Source: Pseudoalteromonas rubra (lineage in GTDB: Bacteria > Pseudomonadota > Gammaproteobacteria > Enterobacterales > Alteromonadaceae). From it: 64,000 bases of DNA. Within the stretch, counting starts at the first letter, position 1. Every line of letters starts with the position of its first letter. The translations under genes and the position numbers were made by a program. Shown piece after piece: positions 17,196-26,548 of this stretch. The stretch is from positions 1 through 64,000 of the forward strand of contig NZ_PNCI01000002.1 of assembly GCF_005887095.1 (NCBI RefSeq), in the 5' to 3' direction. The notes under the pieces are model-generated. The model saw only the letters and a program-made list of their open reading frames with translations, was not told the origin of the DNA and did not search any database.

Positions 17196-19916
17196 CTAAG
17201 ATAAGCGGCTCTCATCCAGATGGAAAAATGCGACCTGATCGGTCAGTACTCGTGCCTGGTTTTCCATGGTTTTGCCCGACTTTGACGTGGTTTCCACCAA
17301 AGAGACATTTTGCTGGGTAATGCCATCCATTTGCGCAATGGTTGAACATACAGCGGCGATACCGGATGCTTGCTCCTTACTGGCATCGTCAATGTTGGCG
17401 ACCATGTCGCTGACCTGTGCAATCGACTCCGTCAACTCATCGAAAGTTGTACCAGAATCGTAAACCAGTTTGCTGCCTTCGCTCACAGCATCGACGCTGT
17501 TTTTGATGAGTGTTTTTATCTCTTTGGCTGCGCTGGCACTGCGTTGTGCCAGGTTGCGCACTTCACTGGCCACGACGGCAAACCCTCTGCCTGCCTCACC
17601 CGCTCTGGCAGCTTCAACGGATGCATTCAGTGCCAGCAGGTTGGTTTGAAAGGCAATTTCATCAATCACGCCAACGATATCGGAGATTTTTCGGCTGTAG
17701 TCTTCAATATTGCCTACTGCACTGATGGCATCCTCAATGGTGTGCTTACCGCTGACGGCTTTTTCTCGGACAACCGCTGCCCGTTCAGATGCAGTGGTTG
17801 CGCTGATCGCATTGTTTTTCACGGTTGCGGTAAGTTGCTCCATGGTGGCCGCCGTCTCCTCCAGGCTGGCAGCCTGACTTTCAACACGGCTATTGAGCTC
17901 TTCATTATTGCTGGCGATTTGTCTGGCGATGTCAAACACTTGTGCAGCACCGTTGTTAATTGTCTGCACCAGCTCACTGAGTTTATCAAACAATCCATTC
18001 ATCGCCTTGGTCAGGACAGAGAAATCCTCTCCCAGTTCTGCCGTGATACGGTGGGTTAAATCGCCTTGCTCAAGCGCAAAAATAGCATCTTTGATATGCT
18101 GTACGGCTTGCTTTTGCGCCGTGATATCCGTGGCATACTTAACGACTTTGACCGGGCGACCATGCTGGTCCAGGATGGGGTTATAGGTTGCCTGTATCCA
18201 GACCTCAGTCCCATCTTTGGCAATTCGCATGTACTGTCCTGAGTCAAATTCACCACGATTGAGCTGCGCCCAGAACCTTTGATATTCGTCACTTTGCGCC
18301 TGTTCCGCGGTGGCAAACATACGGTGATGCTGGCCTTTCACCTCGTCGAGTGCATACCCCATGGTGGCCAAAAACAGGTCATTGGCCCAGACAATAGTGC
18401 CGTCCATTTCAAACTCAATCACCGCCTGAGATTTATGAATAGCCTGTACTTGTCCCTCCAGATCTGCCGCTATCTGTTTCTGACGCGTGATATCCATGGC
18501 GTATTTAACGACTTTTAGGGGGTTACCTTCATCATCACGGATGAGATTATAAGTTGCGCTGATCCAGATTTCTTTGCCCCCTTTGCGATATCGACAAAAC
18601 TCACCAGCGTTAAAGCGGCCAGCTCTCAATTCAGCCCAAAACTGCTGATACTCTTCGCTTTGCGCATATCCGGACTCAACAAACAGTCGGTGGTGTTGCC
18701 CGATGAGCTCCTCTTTTTGGTAGCCCATCGCTTCAAGAAAATTGTCATTGGCGTCTAAAATGGTGCCATCTAACTCGAACTGGATGACTGCCTGGGAGCG
18801 GTTTATGGCATCTATCTGGCCCTGGGCTTCAAAAGCCCTGAGTTTGTCTGCGGTGATGTCAGAGGCGAACTTCATGATCTTCCAGAGCCGGCCATTTTCA
18901 TCGTAGAGAGGAGTATAGTGTGCCTGGATCCAGACGGGATCGCCGTGCTTATTGACTCTCTTGAATTCACCAGACTGCAGCTCGCCCCGTCCCAACGCTT
19001 GCCAAAAAGCGGTGTACTCTTCACTGGCAGCATCTGCCGCTGTGACAAACATACGATGGTGCTGCCCCTGGACCTCCGTCAGCTGATAGCCCATGACATC
19101 GAGAAAATTCTGGTTTGCGGTCACTATGGTGCCATCCAGGGTGAACTCAATAACCGCCTGTGCATGGTGGATCCCGTCAATCTGGCTGGTCAGGTTGATC
19201 AGGGTTTGGCGCTGCTTTGAAATATCGCTGGCATATAGCAGGATTTTCGATATCTGTTGCCGGCTGTTTGCCACGGGAACGAGCTTAGCATGTAACCAGG
19301 TGAACGTTTGTTCATCAATTTGCCAGTTAAGGTCACATTCAACATACTCGCCCGCACAAAGTGCTTCCCAGTGGGTTTCATCAAGCGGCTTGTTGACCAC
19401 AAACTGCTGATAATGCTCATTGAGCAAATGCTGTTTTGGGGTTCCCACCAGGTTTGAAAAATGGTTATTGGCATTGAGTATGGTGCCCCGCAGGTCCAGC
19501 TCTGCTAAGGCTTGCGCGTCTGACAGCGCCTGAGTGATTAACGCGCTGTCCATCAAAGGCTGATACTGTGCGGTAACATCCTGTAGCACGGCAAAGGACT
19601 GTGCGTTATCTGCCAAACAAAATTGCACAGAGACATTGTACAGAGACCCTTCGGTATTGTGCATGGTACAAATCAGGGTTGTATGTTGTTGTTGGCTTTG
19701 CAGTGCTTCATAAAGTGTCTGATAGTCGCGTTGATCATTGCACAGAGCCGACAGCGTTTTAGGGACCGCGCTGTTTGCAAAGGCCAGCATAGTTCTGAAA
19801 GCCTGACTGGTAGCGAGTATATTGCCCTGCTGGTCGAGTTTTAGCCAAGGTAATGTTTGCGGTAAGGTGATTTGTGGTTCCGAAGTTTTTGTTTTAGCAA
19901 AGCCGAAGAGCGCCAT
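17196..19916 (-). CDS. soluble methyl-accepting chemotaxis protein with five PAS domains
   Basis: The 906-residue receptor has no transmembrane helix. PAS-like units lie at about 20-120, 128-245, 248-368, 370-488 and 492-612. The last three are close copies of one another, each with AVI(E/Q)FE-DGTI--AN--FL--MGY and a GQHHR motif followed by W(I)-A-YN-I. A HAMP-like helix (about 612-660) and a MCP signalling domain (about 665-890) follow, with the hairpin tip [19 protein letters not shown] and [20 protein letters not shown]. It most likely reports internal redox, energy or ligand state to CheA/CheW, as for soluble PAS receptors such as Aer2/McpB-type proteins; cofactor is unknown. A short hairpin (AGCCGCT/AGCGGCT, 17191-17210) overlaps the stop codon. 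Confidence 0.92.
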   Translation of the reverse strand: MALFGFAKTKTSEPQITLPQTLPWLKLDQQGNILATSQAFRTMLAFANSAVPKTLSALCNDQRDYQTLYEALQSQQQHTTLICTMHNTEGSLYNVSVQFCLADNAQSFAVLQDVTAQYQPLMDSALITQALSDAQALAELDLRGTILNANNHFSNLVGTPKQHLLNEHYQQFVVNKPLDETHWEALCAGEYVECDLNWQIDEQTFTWLHAKLVPVANSRQQISKILLYASDISKQRQTLINLTSQIDGIHHAQAVIEFTLDGTIVTANQNFLDVMGYQLTEVQGQHHRMFVTAADAASEEYTAFWQALGRGELQSGEFKRVNKHGDPVWIQAHYTPLYDENGRLWKIMKFASDITADKLRAFEAQGQIDAINRSQAVIQFELDGTILDANDNFLEAMGYQKEELIGQHHRLFVESGYAQSEEYQQFWAELRAGRFNAGEFCRYRKGGKEIWISATYNLIRDDEGNPLKVVKYAMDITRQKQIAADLEGQVQAIHKSQAVIEFEMDGTIVWANDLFLATMGYALDEVKGQHHRMFATAEQAQSDEYQRFWAQLNRGEFDSGQYMRIAKDGTEVWIQATYNPILDQHGRPVKVVKYATDITAQKQAVQHIKDAIFALEQGDLTHRITAELGEDFSVLTKAMNGLFDKLSELVQTINNGAAQVFDIARQIASNNEELNSRVESQAASLEETAATMEQLTATVKNNAISATTASERAAVVREKAVSGKHTIEDAISAVGNIEDYSRKISDIVGVIDEIAFQTNLLALNASVEAARAGEAGRGFAVVASEVRNLAQRSASAAKEIKTLIKNSVDAVSEGSKLVYDSGTTFDELTESIAQVSDMVANIDDASKEQASGIAAVCSTIAQMDGITQQNVSLVETTSKSGKTMENQARVLTDQVAFFHLDESRLS

Positions 19917-20045
19917 ATCACGTCCCAGTATGTTGTCATTTATCTATAAATACTATAGACAAGGAATAACAGTGCACCAAAGTTTGGCGGTTAGATTCTG
20001 TTTATATGGGGCAAGCATTTGGTATGCTGCCCCAGTACATGAGTC

Positions 20046-20879
20046 TCAGGCGTCACTTTCGTTGACCAGAATAACCTTACGATGGGGGAAGGGGATCTCG
20101 ATGTTGGCCTCATCGAGTGCTTTTTTTATCTGTTCAGGCACGGAATAAAGTACATCAAAGTAATGTGCTCCTTGGCAAAATGGCCTGACCAAAAAGTCGA
20201 CAGAGCTATTGTTGAGTGACTCCACTTCAACAAAAGGCGCAGGCTCCGATAAAATATGAGGATGAGCCTGCAATACGGATTGGATCACAGCTCTTGCATC
20301 ATCAATACTCTCACTGTACGCAATGCCAAACCGCATATCGACACCACGGATACTGTGATGGGAATGATTAACAATTTTGCTGCCCCAGATATGACTGTTC
20401 GGGATCACTATCTGCTGGTTGTCAAAGGTCTGCAATATTGTAGTAAACATATCAATTTCAGTCACTTTACCAAACTGGCCTGCGGTGTCGATAAAGTCGT
20501 TGACCTTGTAGGGGCGGAAAATGAGCAGCATGACGCCCGCTGCGAGGTTGGATAAAGTGCCTTGCAGTGCCAGCCCTACTGCAAGCCCGGCGGCACCAAG
20601 CAATGCAATGATCGACGCGGTTTGCACGCCAAAACGGTTAAGCACTGCGATGCCGACAAAGGCCAGTACAGTGTATTTGGCGACACTACCAAAGAATTTA
20701 AATAATGTGTCATCCAGCTTATCGTAGCGGTTTGCAACAGACACCACGGCTTTATAAGCTTTGCCCGCCAGCCAGATGCCAATGAGCAGAATAAACAATG
20801 CCAGTACTAAGTTAGTCGCCCAGTCAACGGCCACAGGTAAATATTGATTGATATCGATTTTTTCTAGAAAGCTGTCCAT
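20046..20879 (-). CDS. mscS: MscS-family mechanosensitive channel
   Basis: The 277-residue protein has three transmembrane helices. TM3 contains the Gly/Ala-rich pore segment LLGAAGLAVGLALQGTLSNLAAGVMLLIFRPYKVND, and the cytoplasmic vestibule domain has the beta motif QIVIPNSHIW. Length is close to E. coli MscS (286). GAGG lies 7 bases before the ATG. It opens on membrane tension to release solutes on hypo-osmotic shock. It is on the same strand as chrA upstream and the chemoreceptor downstream, but gaps of over 100 bases suggest a separate unit. Confidence 0.93.
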   Translation of the reverse strand: MDSFLEKIDINQYLPVAVDWATNLVLALFILLIGIWLAGKAYKAVVSVANRYDKLDDTLFKFFGSVAKYTVLAFVGIAVLNRFGVQTASIIALLGAAGLAVGLALQGTLSNLAAGVMLLIFRPYKVNDFIDTAGQFGKVTEIDMFTTILQTFDNQQIVIPNSHIWGSKIVNHSHHSIRGVDMRFGIAYSESIDDARAVIQSVLQAHPHILSEPAPFVEVESLNNSSVDFLVRPFCQGAHYFDVLYSVPEQIKKALDEANIEIPFPHRKVILVNESDA

Positions 20880-21011
20880 AGACCAACCTCGGTATAAGAG
20901 TTTAATGAATCGCCTTTGTGCGCTTAAAAACTAGTTGCTGATCCGAGATTGTTCAACCTGAATGGGATTAGATTGCAAAGAAGGAGAGTATGCATCCCCT
21001 CCTGCGTAGCA

Positions 21012-22160
21012 CTAAACCAGCCCCATAGTCACGCCAGCCAGCATAAAGGTGATCACCAGCCAGACAATATGCAGCTTCAGTTGTTTTAACAGGTAAAAAC
21101 CCACCAGGACCAGGGCTATGTCCTGTGTTGATTGCACTGCACTGGTAAAAACTGGCTGATAGAGGGCAGCCACCAACAGGCCAACCACGGCGGCATTGAC
21201 GCCGCTCAATGCGCCTGCAATAGCGGGGCGTGAGGACAGTAATTGCCAGTTTTTGAGCACCCCCAGCAATAACAAAAAGCCAGGCAGAAACACGGCCAAA
21301 GTTGCCAGTAGTGCACCTGTGATTGGGTTTGCAGGCATCAATGCATAGCCGAGGTAAGTCGCAAATGTGAACATCGGGCCGGGAACAGCCTGAGCAGCGG
21401 CATAGCCAGTTAAAAATGCATCCTGACTGAGGCCGTCGCCGAGGATATTTTGCAACAGTGGCAGAACCACATGACCGCCGCCAAATACCAGGCTGCCAGC
21501 CTGATAAAAATCATTAAACAGGGCAACAGACGGGGTCAGATGGGCAACAAAAGGCAGGCCTATGAATAAACCAACAAATATAGCCAAAGGCAGCCAGTTT
21601 GCCTTAAAAGGTGAACCGGGGTGTGTCGTCTGGGAGTTCCCTTTCAGGAAAAGCATACCAACCAGAGCCGCCACGATCAGTACACCCATTTGAGTCATAA
21701 TCCCCGGCAGCAGCAACAGGGCTATTGCCGTGATCAGACACAGGCTGACTGTGAGCGTGCTTTTGCAAAAGTTTTTATACATTCCCCAGGCCGCATCAGC
21801 AACGACCACAACGGCAAGCAGTTTCAGACCATGCACCAGGTTCTGAAACACATCCGTGTCTGTGACATGGCTGGCCATCAGGGCAAGGAGCACCATGATA
21901 ATGACCGAGGGTAAAGTGAAACCAACGAAGGCCGCACAGGCGCCTCCCAGACCACCGCGTTTGTAGCCAAGCGCAAAGCCGACCTGGCTTGAGCCCGGGC
22001 CAGGTAAGAACTGGCTTAATGCTACCAGCTGAGCATAGTCAGCATCATCCAGCCACTTGAGTTTCTCCACAAAGGTTTGGCGAAAATAACCAATGTGGGC
22101 AGCCGGGCCACCAAAGCTTATCCAGCCGAGTAAAAAGAAGGTTTTAAAAATAGCGAACAT
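21012..22160 (-). CDS. chrA: chromate transporter ChrA (two-domain)
   Basis: The 382-residue protein shows the duplicated CHR-domain structure. The N-half begins FFLLGWISFGGPAAHIGYF and has FLPGPGSSQVGFALGYKRGG; the C-half repeats SLVFGGGHVVLPLL and AVPGPMFTFATYLGY. Each half has about five or six helices. The family exports chromate and confers resistance, with sulfate-like anions as possible substrates. A LysR regulator is divergently transcribed 107 bases away and may control it. Confidence 0.9.
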   Translation of the reverse strand: MFAIFKTFFLLGWISFGGPAAHIGYFRQTFVEKLKWLDDADYAQLVALSQFLPGPGSSQVGFALGYKRGGLGGACAAFVGFTLPSVIIMVLLALMASHVTDTDVFQNLVHGLKLLAVVVVADAAWGMYKNFCKSTLTVSLCLITAIALLLLPGIMTQMGVLIVAALVGMLFLKGNSQTTHPGSPFKANWLPLAIFVGLFIGLPFVAHLTPSVALFNDFYQAGSLVFGGGHVVLPLLQNILGDGLSQDAFLTGYAAAQAVPGPMFTFATYLGYALMPANPITGALLATLAVFLPGFLLLLGVLKNWQLLSSRPAIAGALSGVNAAVVGLLVAALYQPVFTSAVQSTQDIALVLVGFYLLKQLKLHIVWLVITFMLAGVTMGLV

Positions 22161-22267
22161 AGTAGCGTGTGCTCTGTTATCAGGACTGCCGATAGAGTAA
22201 AAAATGACGTAGAATGATTCAAATTAATAGTTTTGATTCACACTATGAACCATATAGGATTGAGAGT

Positions 22268-23227
22268 ATGAGCTTCAATGATGTGCCATGGCGCCAGATA
22301 GATCTCAATTTACTGGTCGCATTTGCCTATTTATATCGTTGTCGCAGTGTCAGTCAGGCGGCCGAGCAAAGTTGTGTCAGTCAGTCGGCAATGAGCCACA
22401 GCCTGGCAAGACTAAGACGCTTGTTTGACGACGAGCTGTTTGAGCGCAAAGGACATGTCATGGAGCCCACCGAATATGCCCATCAGATCGCTCCTGCTCT
22501 GGAGCAACTGCTGGATACTTTGTCCGAGACGTTGCTCAATAAAGCTCAGTTTGTGCCGCAAAAGTATGACGGGGTTTGTCGCATCGGCCTGACTGATTAT
22601 GCTGAACTAAACTTTGCGCCTGTGATTTACGATCGCATTCGTGCAGAGGCGCCTAAAGCGCAGATCAGTTTTGTCAACGTCAATCGCAGCAACTACATAA
22701 CCCTGACCGAGAAAGAGAAGTTGGATCTGGTTATTGGCAGCATTACCGAACCAGACGAGTCTTTTGACAACCTTATCTTGTACACAGAGCGCCATGTTTG
22801 CCTGGTTGACCCCGCACAGTTTGCAACGCAAATGCCCTTGGAACTGGCGGCCTTCGCTGAGACTGAGCATGCCTTGGTCAGTCCGGATGGGCGTTTAACT
22901 ACTCAGGTGGACCAGTTGCTGGCCAGAGCGGGATTAACTCGCCGGGTAACTGTGGCAAGCCGTAATTTCCTGACGATACAGCGCTTGCTCAGACAGCGCC
23001 GCCTGGTTGCCATTGTGCCACTAAAAATGGCGCAGCTGGCATGCGAAGATGCTGGCCTGAAGTATTTTACGCCACCATTACCGGTACCGGACTTCGATAT
23101 AGCTATGTTGTGGCTGAAGAAACGTCAGCTGGATGACAAAAGTTTATGGCTCAGAGGGTTAATAGGGAATGTGCTGACAGAGCCGACTGTGGGTGATGAC
23201 ACAGGAAAGCAAGCGGGCTCTGGCTAG
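22268..23227 (+). CDS. LysR-family transcriptional regulator, divergent from chrA
   Basis: The 319-residue protein has the N-terminal winged HTH (about 8-66) with QAAEQSCVSQSAMSHSLARLRRLF, then DELFERKGH. The substrate-binding domain follows (about 95-300). Start at 22268 follows a GGATTGAGAGT site and places the HTH near the N-terminus; an ATG at 22214 would add 18 residues with no ribosome site. Direct near-repeats TGATTCA (about 22217 and 22235) lie upstream, but inside the longer reading frame. It probably regulates chrA. Confidence 0.85.
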   Translation: MSFNDVPWRQIDLNLLVAFAYLYRCRSVSQAAEQSCVSQSAMSHSLARLRRLFDDELFERKGHVMEPTEYAHQIAPALEQLLDTLSETLLNKAQFVPQKYDGVCRIGLTDYAELNFAPVIYDRIRAEAPKAQISFVNVNRSNYITLTEKEKLDLVIGSITEPDESFDNLILYTERHVCLVDPAQFATQMPLELAAFAETEHALVSPDGRLTTQVDQLLARAGLTRRVTVASRNFLTIQRLLRQRRLVAIVPLKMAQLACEDAGLKYFTPPLPVPDFDIAMLWLKKRQLDDKSLWLRGLIGNVLTEPTVGDDTGKQAGSG

Positions 23228-23244
23228 TACCTAATAACTAAGGT

Positions 23245-23267
23245 GGCTATGGCGCGAGTCCATAGCC
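23245..23267. terminator. hairpin between the LysR and peptide genes
   Basis: GGCTATGG (23245-23252) pairs perfectly with CCATAGCC (23260-23267) with a 7-base loop, in the 47-base convergent gap. The U-run is weak on both sides. Confidence 0.55.
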
Positions 23268-23274
23268 TGGTCGG

Positions 23275-23469
23275 CTAACGGCCGTTGCACTCCTTGGTAG
23301 GGCAATCTTCCGTGTAGGAATCATCACATTCACCCGTCCCGCTGGTGTTTTGGCACTGATCTACAATGGAGAAATGACCTCCTGCAATCTGGCGAGTGGC
23401 GGCTTTGTTGAGATGCGTGCTGTCTAGCGTTAGTGACTTCAACTTTTTCTTAACTAAACTTATTTTCAT
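23275..23469 (-). CDS. RiPP-like (class I lanthipeptide-type) precursor peptide with GG leader
   Basis: The 64-residue peptide starts with a Lys-rich leader (MKISLVKKKLKSLTL) ending in the double-glycine site IAGG at residues 28-31. The core of 33 residues is rich in Ser/Thr/Cys, with four Cys in CQNTSGTGEC and CPTKEC. This leader type (KKKLK-L ... GG) is common in lone peptide genes of marine gammaproteobacteria and Bacteroidetes annotated as lanthipeptide-like. AAGGA lies 8 bases before the ATG. No lanthionine synthetase, peptidase-containing ABC transporter or radical-SAM gene is in the window, so any modification must act in trans. The product and activity are unknown. Confidence 0.7.
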   Translation of the reverse strand: MKISLVKKKLKSLTLDSTHLNKAATRQIAGGHFSIVDQCQNTSGTGECDDSYTEDCPTKECNGR

Positions 23470-23618
23470 TAAAATTTTCCTTATACAATTTAAAGCACAT
23501 TAAAACTACAATCATAATCACACTAGAAACCCAAAAAAGAAACAATATTTCAATATATGTTACGTTTTTATGGCATTGCGCGATGTCATATCAAGAAATA
23601 ACCTAAACTACGGGTGTA

Positions 23619-26099
23619 TTAACGAGCCATGGCGACGGAATCCGACGAGGTTCCATCTGCACGACACGCCTCCAGCAAATGTTCACTGAAAACCCCTGCT
23701 GCAACGACTATCTCTGTAGTTTTATTCTGGATCTCCTTCAGGCGTTCGGCAAAGTGCTGCATGCGCTGTGTTGAGACGGATGGCCTGACTGTACAACTGC
23801 GAATAATCGCCAGGCTTATTTCATTGATGGCACTGGCTTGTGTCAGAGTTGTCTGCAGTCCATGCAACGTCGGAGTTTTGGCAATAAGAGGCGCTAATAA
23901 GCGGTAATCAGTATGCCAGGCTTTAAGCGTGGCGGTAATGTGCTGCAACGCGTTGCCATCGCCTTGTCTGAACTGTGCCAGTTTTTGATAGAGCATTAGC
24001 ATGGTTTGATTCTCTACTGGCAGGAAGTCCACCAGCTGATCCAAGGGGGCATTCTGATGATACAGCCCCTGCTGATATTTTATGTGATGGCGGGTATAGT
24101 AGCTGGCAGGCTCCAGCTGTTCGGCAAAACGTGCCAGCACTGCCAGGTCTGCATCACTGGACTGGGAGCTGAGCAGTGATTGCAGACCCCGGCGAAATTG
24201 CTTGTCATGGTGCAAGCCAATGGCATCGGCAAAACTATATAATGCATAAAGGCGCTGATACATGGCCGCTTCATGACTCACTTTTCGCTCGGACCAGAGA
24301 CGTTCAGCAATTGTAAACAGGCGCGGCCAGCTGCGTATATCGAGGTTTTGCTCCGTCACCAGCTCACTCCACAGCGTCGCCTCGCCGCCTAAAATATTGC
24401 CTTTCGCCTCTGCGTTCATGGCACTCAGGAAGGGCATATTTACAAAGTCAGCATGAGAAAAATGCGCAGCCAACTTACCTGTCACCGGATAGACTGCGTT
24501 ACCAATGAGGATCCGTCCTGAAATACCCGTTTTCGCATCAAGCGTCAGCTCGGCGCGGGTCGGCCCCATCCAACTGTCAATAGTGGCATTGAGTCGCGAC
24601 AGACCCGCATCGGGTGATATCAAGTGACTATCGAGTCGGGCTTGCTTAAACGGCCTGTCATTAAGTTGTATGTAGGCGTGGCGGACCGATTGCTGGTGTG
24701 CCACCAGTACCAGTTTACCCCTGACTGCACTGCCTTTGAGCCTTGGCATGGTAAAGTCCCAGGCCTGAATCGCGTCCTGAGTGTTTAACGCGTGTGGTTG
24801 CTGCAGATCAGTATCGAACGGTTCATTACGATAATGGTAGCTGGCAGGCTGTGGCTGGTCGATATAAAAGCCGGCTGATAACAACGCCGGGTATCCCTGA
24901 GCCGCAATTTGGCTGAGGCTGGCTTTACCACGCCAGGATTGAACCATTACATCTTTATCCAGCGCGGGATGAAATATCTCGTCCCAGCCCATCATTTTTT
25001 TGTTGTGACTACGCAAGATGACCTGTACTTTGTGGTTAAAATGAGCCTGAAGATCGGCACTTGTATTTAGCTTATGCTGGTGCATATATGACTGCACACG
25101 CTCACTGTCCTGCCAATGTTTTGGATTTACTTCATCGCCTCCAATATGTAAATAAGGGTCAGGAAAGAGTTCGGCCAGTTCAGCGACAATGGCGTTAATA
25201 AAGGCATAGACCTCAGGTTTACTGGGGTCCAGCAAGGGTTCAAACACGCCCCAACCATCTTCCATCTGATAGGGTTTCACTTCTGTCATCAGCTCGGGAT
25301 AGGCCACCGCAATAGCGGAGGCATGCCCGGGCACGTCAAATTCAGGGACTACTCGGATCCCAAGGTTGCTGGCGTATTCAACAACCTGCCTGATTTCGGC
25401 CCCGGTATAATACTGACCATCCGAGGCAAGCTGGTGTAGCCTGGGATACGTTTTTGACGCGAAGCGCCAGCCCTGATCATCCGTCAGGTGCCAGTGGAAG
25501 ACATTCAGCTTAGCTGCGGCCATACCACGCAACTGACGCTTAATTGCCGGAATCGAAATAAAATGGCGGACGCTGTCGAGCAGCAGTCCACGCCAGGGAA
25601 ATCGGGGGCTATCTTCTATGTGCAGAAGCGCCAGTTCTCGGCTGTCGCGGGCAACATAGAGTAGCTGGCTGAGAGTGGCCAACGCGTGCAATGCGCCAAA
25701 ATCATTCGGCGCGCTAATCGTTATGCCAGTTTGGGTGATACTGAGTTGATAGTGTTCATTCTGCCCGAGTTGTGGATGCTGATGAGAGGCACCTTGTGGA
25801 GTCTGTACAGTCACAACTAAGGGCAATGAGGGCTCGGAGGCGGCAGCCGACACCTGATAACCAAACTCAGTGAATTGCTCTCGATAGTAAGCCTGAACAA
25901 ATGCGCTGCGCTGAGCTGACAGACCATTTAGCGACAGTACCAACGGCCGATCTAATGTAAGTGTTTGTGCCGACTGCACGAGCGAGGTGGGCGCAGGCAT
26001 CAAAATTGGCGTGTGGTTATGCGCCTGAACCTGCCCAGTAGTAAGCACCATTAAGCAAATAAACACGCCATAAAGCAAAGCCTTAAGATGAGTCATCAT
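23619..26099 (-). CDS. beta-N-acetylhexosaminidase (GH20, chitobiase-like)
   Basis: The exported enzyme is about 826 residues. It has a signal peptide (LKALLYGVFICLMVLTTG), a GH20b N-domain (about 20-165), and a GH20 TIM barrel with FHWHLTDDQGWRF and the catalytic pair in HIGGDEVNPKHW (about residues 320-325). The last barrel strand is GGEATLWSELV near 566. Between about residues 410 and 557 there is an unusually long segment that looks like an inserted beta domain. The C-terminal 230 residues are helical. It removes terminal GlcNAc/GalNAc, probably from chito-oligosaccharides. The start is uncertain: ATG codons at 26108, 26099 and 26096 all precede the signal; 26099 has AGGGA 10 bases upstream. 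Confidence 0.88.
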   Translation of the reverse strand: MMTHLKALLYGVFICLMVLTTGQVQAHNHTPILMPAPTSLVQSAQTLTLDRPLVLSLNGLSAQRSAFVQAYYREQFTEFGYQVSAAASEPSLPLVVTVQTPQGASHQHPQLGQNEHYQLSITQTGITISAPNDFGALHALATLSQLLYVARDSRELALLHIEDSPRFPWRGLLLDSVRHFISIPAIKRQLRGMAAAKLNVFHWHLTDDQGWRFASKTYPRLHQLASDGQYYTGAEIRQVVEYASNLGIRVVPEFDVPGHASAIAVAYPELMTEVKPYQMEDGWGVFEPLLDPSKPEVYAFINAIVAELAELFPDPYLHIGGDEVNPKHWQDSERVQSYMHQHKLNTSADLQAHFNHKVQVILRSHNKKMMGWDEIFHPALDKDVMVQSWRGKASLSQIAAQGYPALLSAGFYIDQPQPASYHYRNEPFDTDLQQPHALNTQDAIQAWDFTMPRLKGSAVRGKLVLVAHQQSVRHAYIQLNDRPFKQARLDSHLISPDAGLSRLNATIDSWMGPTRAELTLDAKTGISGRILIGNAVYPVTGKLAAHFSHADFVNMPFLSAMNAEAKGNILGGEATLWSELVTEQNLDIRSWPRLFTIAERLWSERKVSHEAAMYQRLYALYSFADAIGLHHDKQFRRGLQSLLSSQSSDADLAVLARFAEQLEPASYYTRHHIKYQQGLYHQNAPLDQLVDFLPVENQTMLMLYQKLAQFRQGDGNALQHITATLKAWHTDYRLLAPLIAKTPTLHGLQTTLTQASAINEISLAIIRSCTVRPSVSTQRMQHFAERLKEIQNKTTEIVVAAGVFSEHLLEACRADGTSSDSVAMAR

Positions 26100-26515
26100 A
26101 GTGATCATGTCCCTGAAAACATCGAGCAAAAAGAGGTCTATAAAATCGTGTTTATGGGAACAGTGCAAATGAGAGATTTTCAATCAGTCAGGTAATGCTG
26201 CCTAAGCGTTGTAATCCTGCGTACAGTTTTTTTGCACAAATCCGGATTAGTACCTGTAAAGCGTTTCACAAAGCCAGCTCAGGACTTTTGCAATGCCCGG
26301 ACCTTAAGTGTTAACTGGCCATTGCCGAATTCAAAGAACCTGCACAAAAGCCGGAGCTGATTAACATGTCAAACAGCGGGGTGATCGAAAACCAAGATTA
26401 TGACGGTAAAACTAATGTGTTAGAGGAAGCGACTCGCTACCCATGCCGATTCCCAGAGTAGGGTTGGTGTACCTCCAATGAGAACGCTGGTTGACCTGTT
26501 TAATAAACAGTGAGC
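26100..26515. other. gene-free stretch before the hexosaminidase
   Basis: The stretch of over 400 bases holds the hexosaminidase promoter region, an A/T-rich run with CAGTTTTTTTGCAC, and an unrecognised 32-codon frame (26366-26464) without a ribosome site. I see no tRNA, IS element or riboswitch. Confidence 0.4.
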
Positions 26516-26541
26516 CTCAGCCGGTATGACCACCGGCTGAG
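26516..26541. terminator. hairpin after the serine hydrolase gene
   Basis: CTCAGCCGG (26516-26524) pairs with CCGGCTGAG (26533-26541), a 9-bp perfect stem with an 8-base loop, 8 bases past the stop codon. Confidence 0.7.
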
Positions 26542-26548
26542 ACCATGA

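Noticed and set aside
17370..18059. 229-codon frame on the plus strand inside the chemoreceptor
   Set aside because: It lies fully opposite the MCP signalling domain, has no ribosome site and no domain; it is a shadow of a GC-rich conserved gene.
26521..26532. CCGGTATGACCA shared with 61125-61136
   Set aside because: Both are in hairpins of CCGG type, but the match does not extend; likely chance or base-composition effect.
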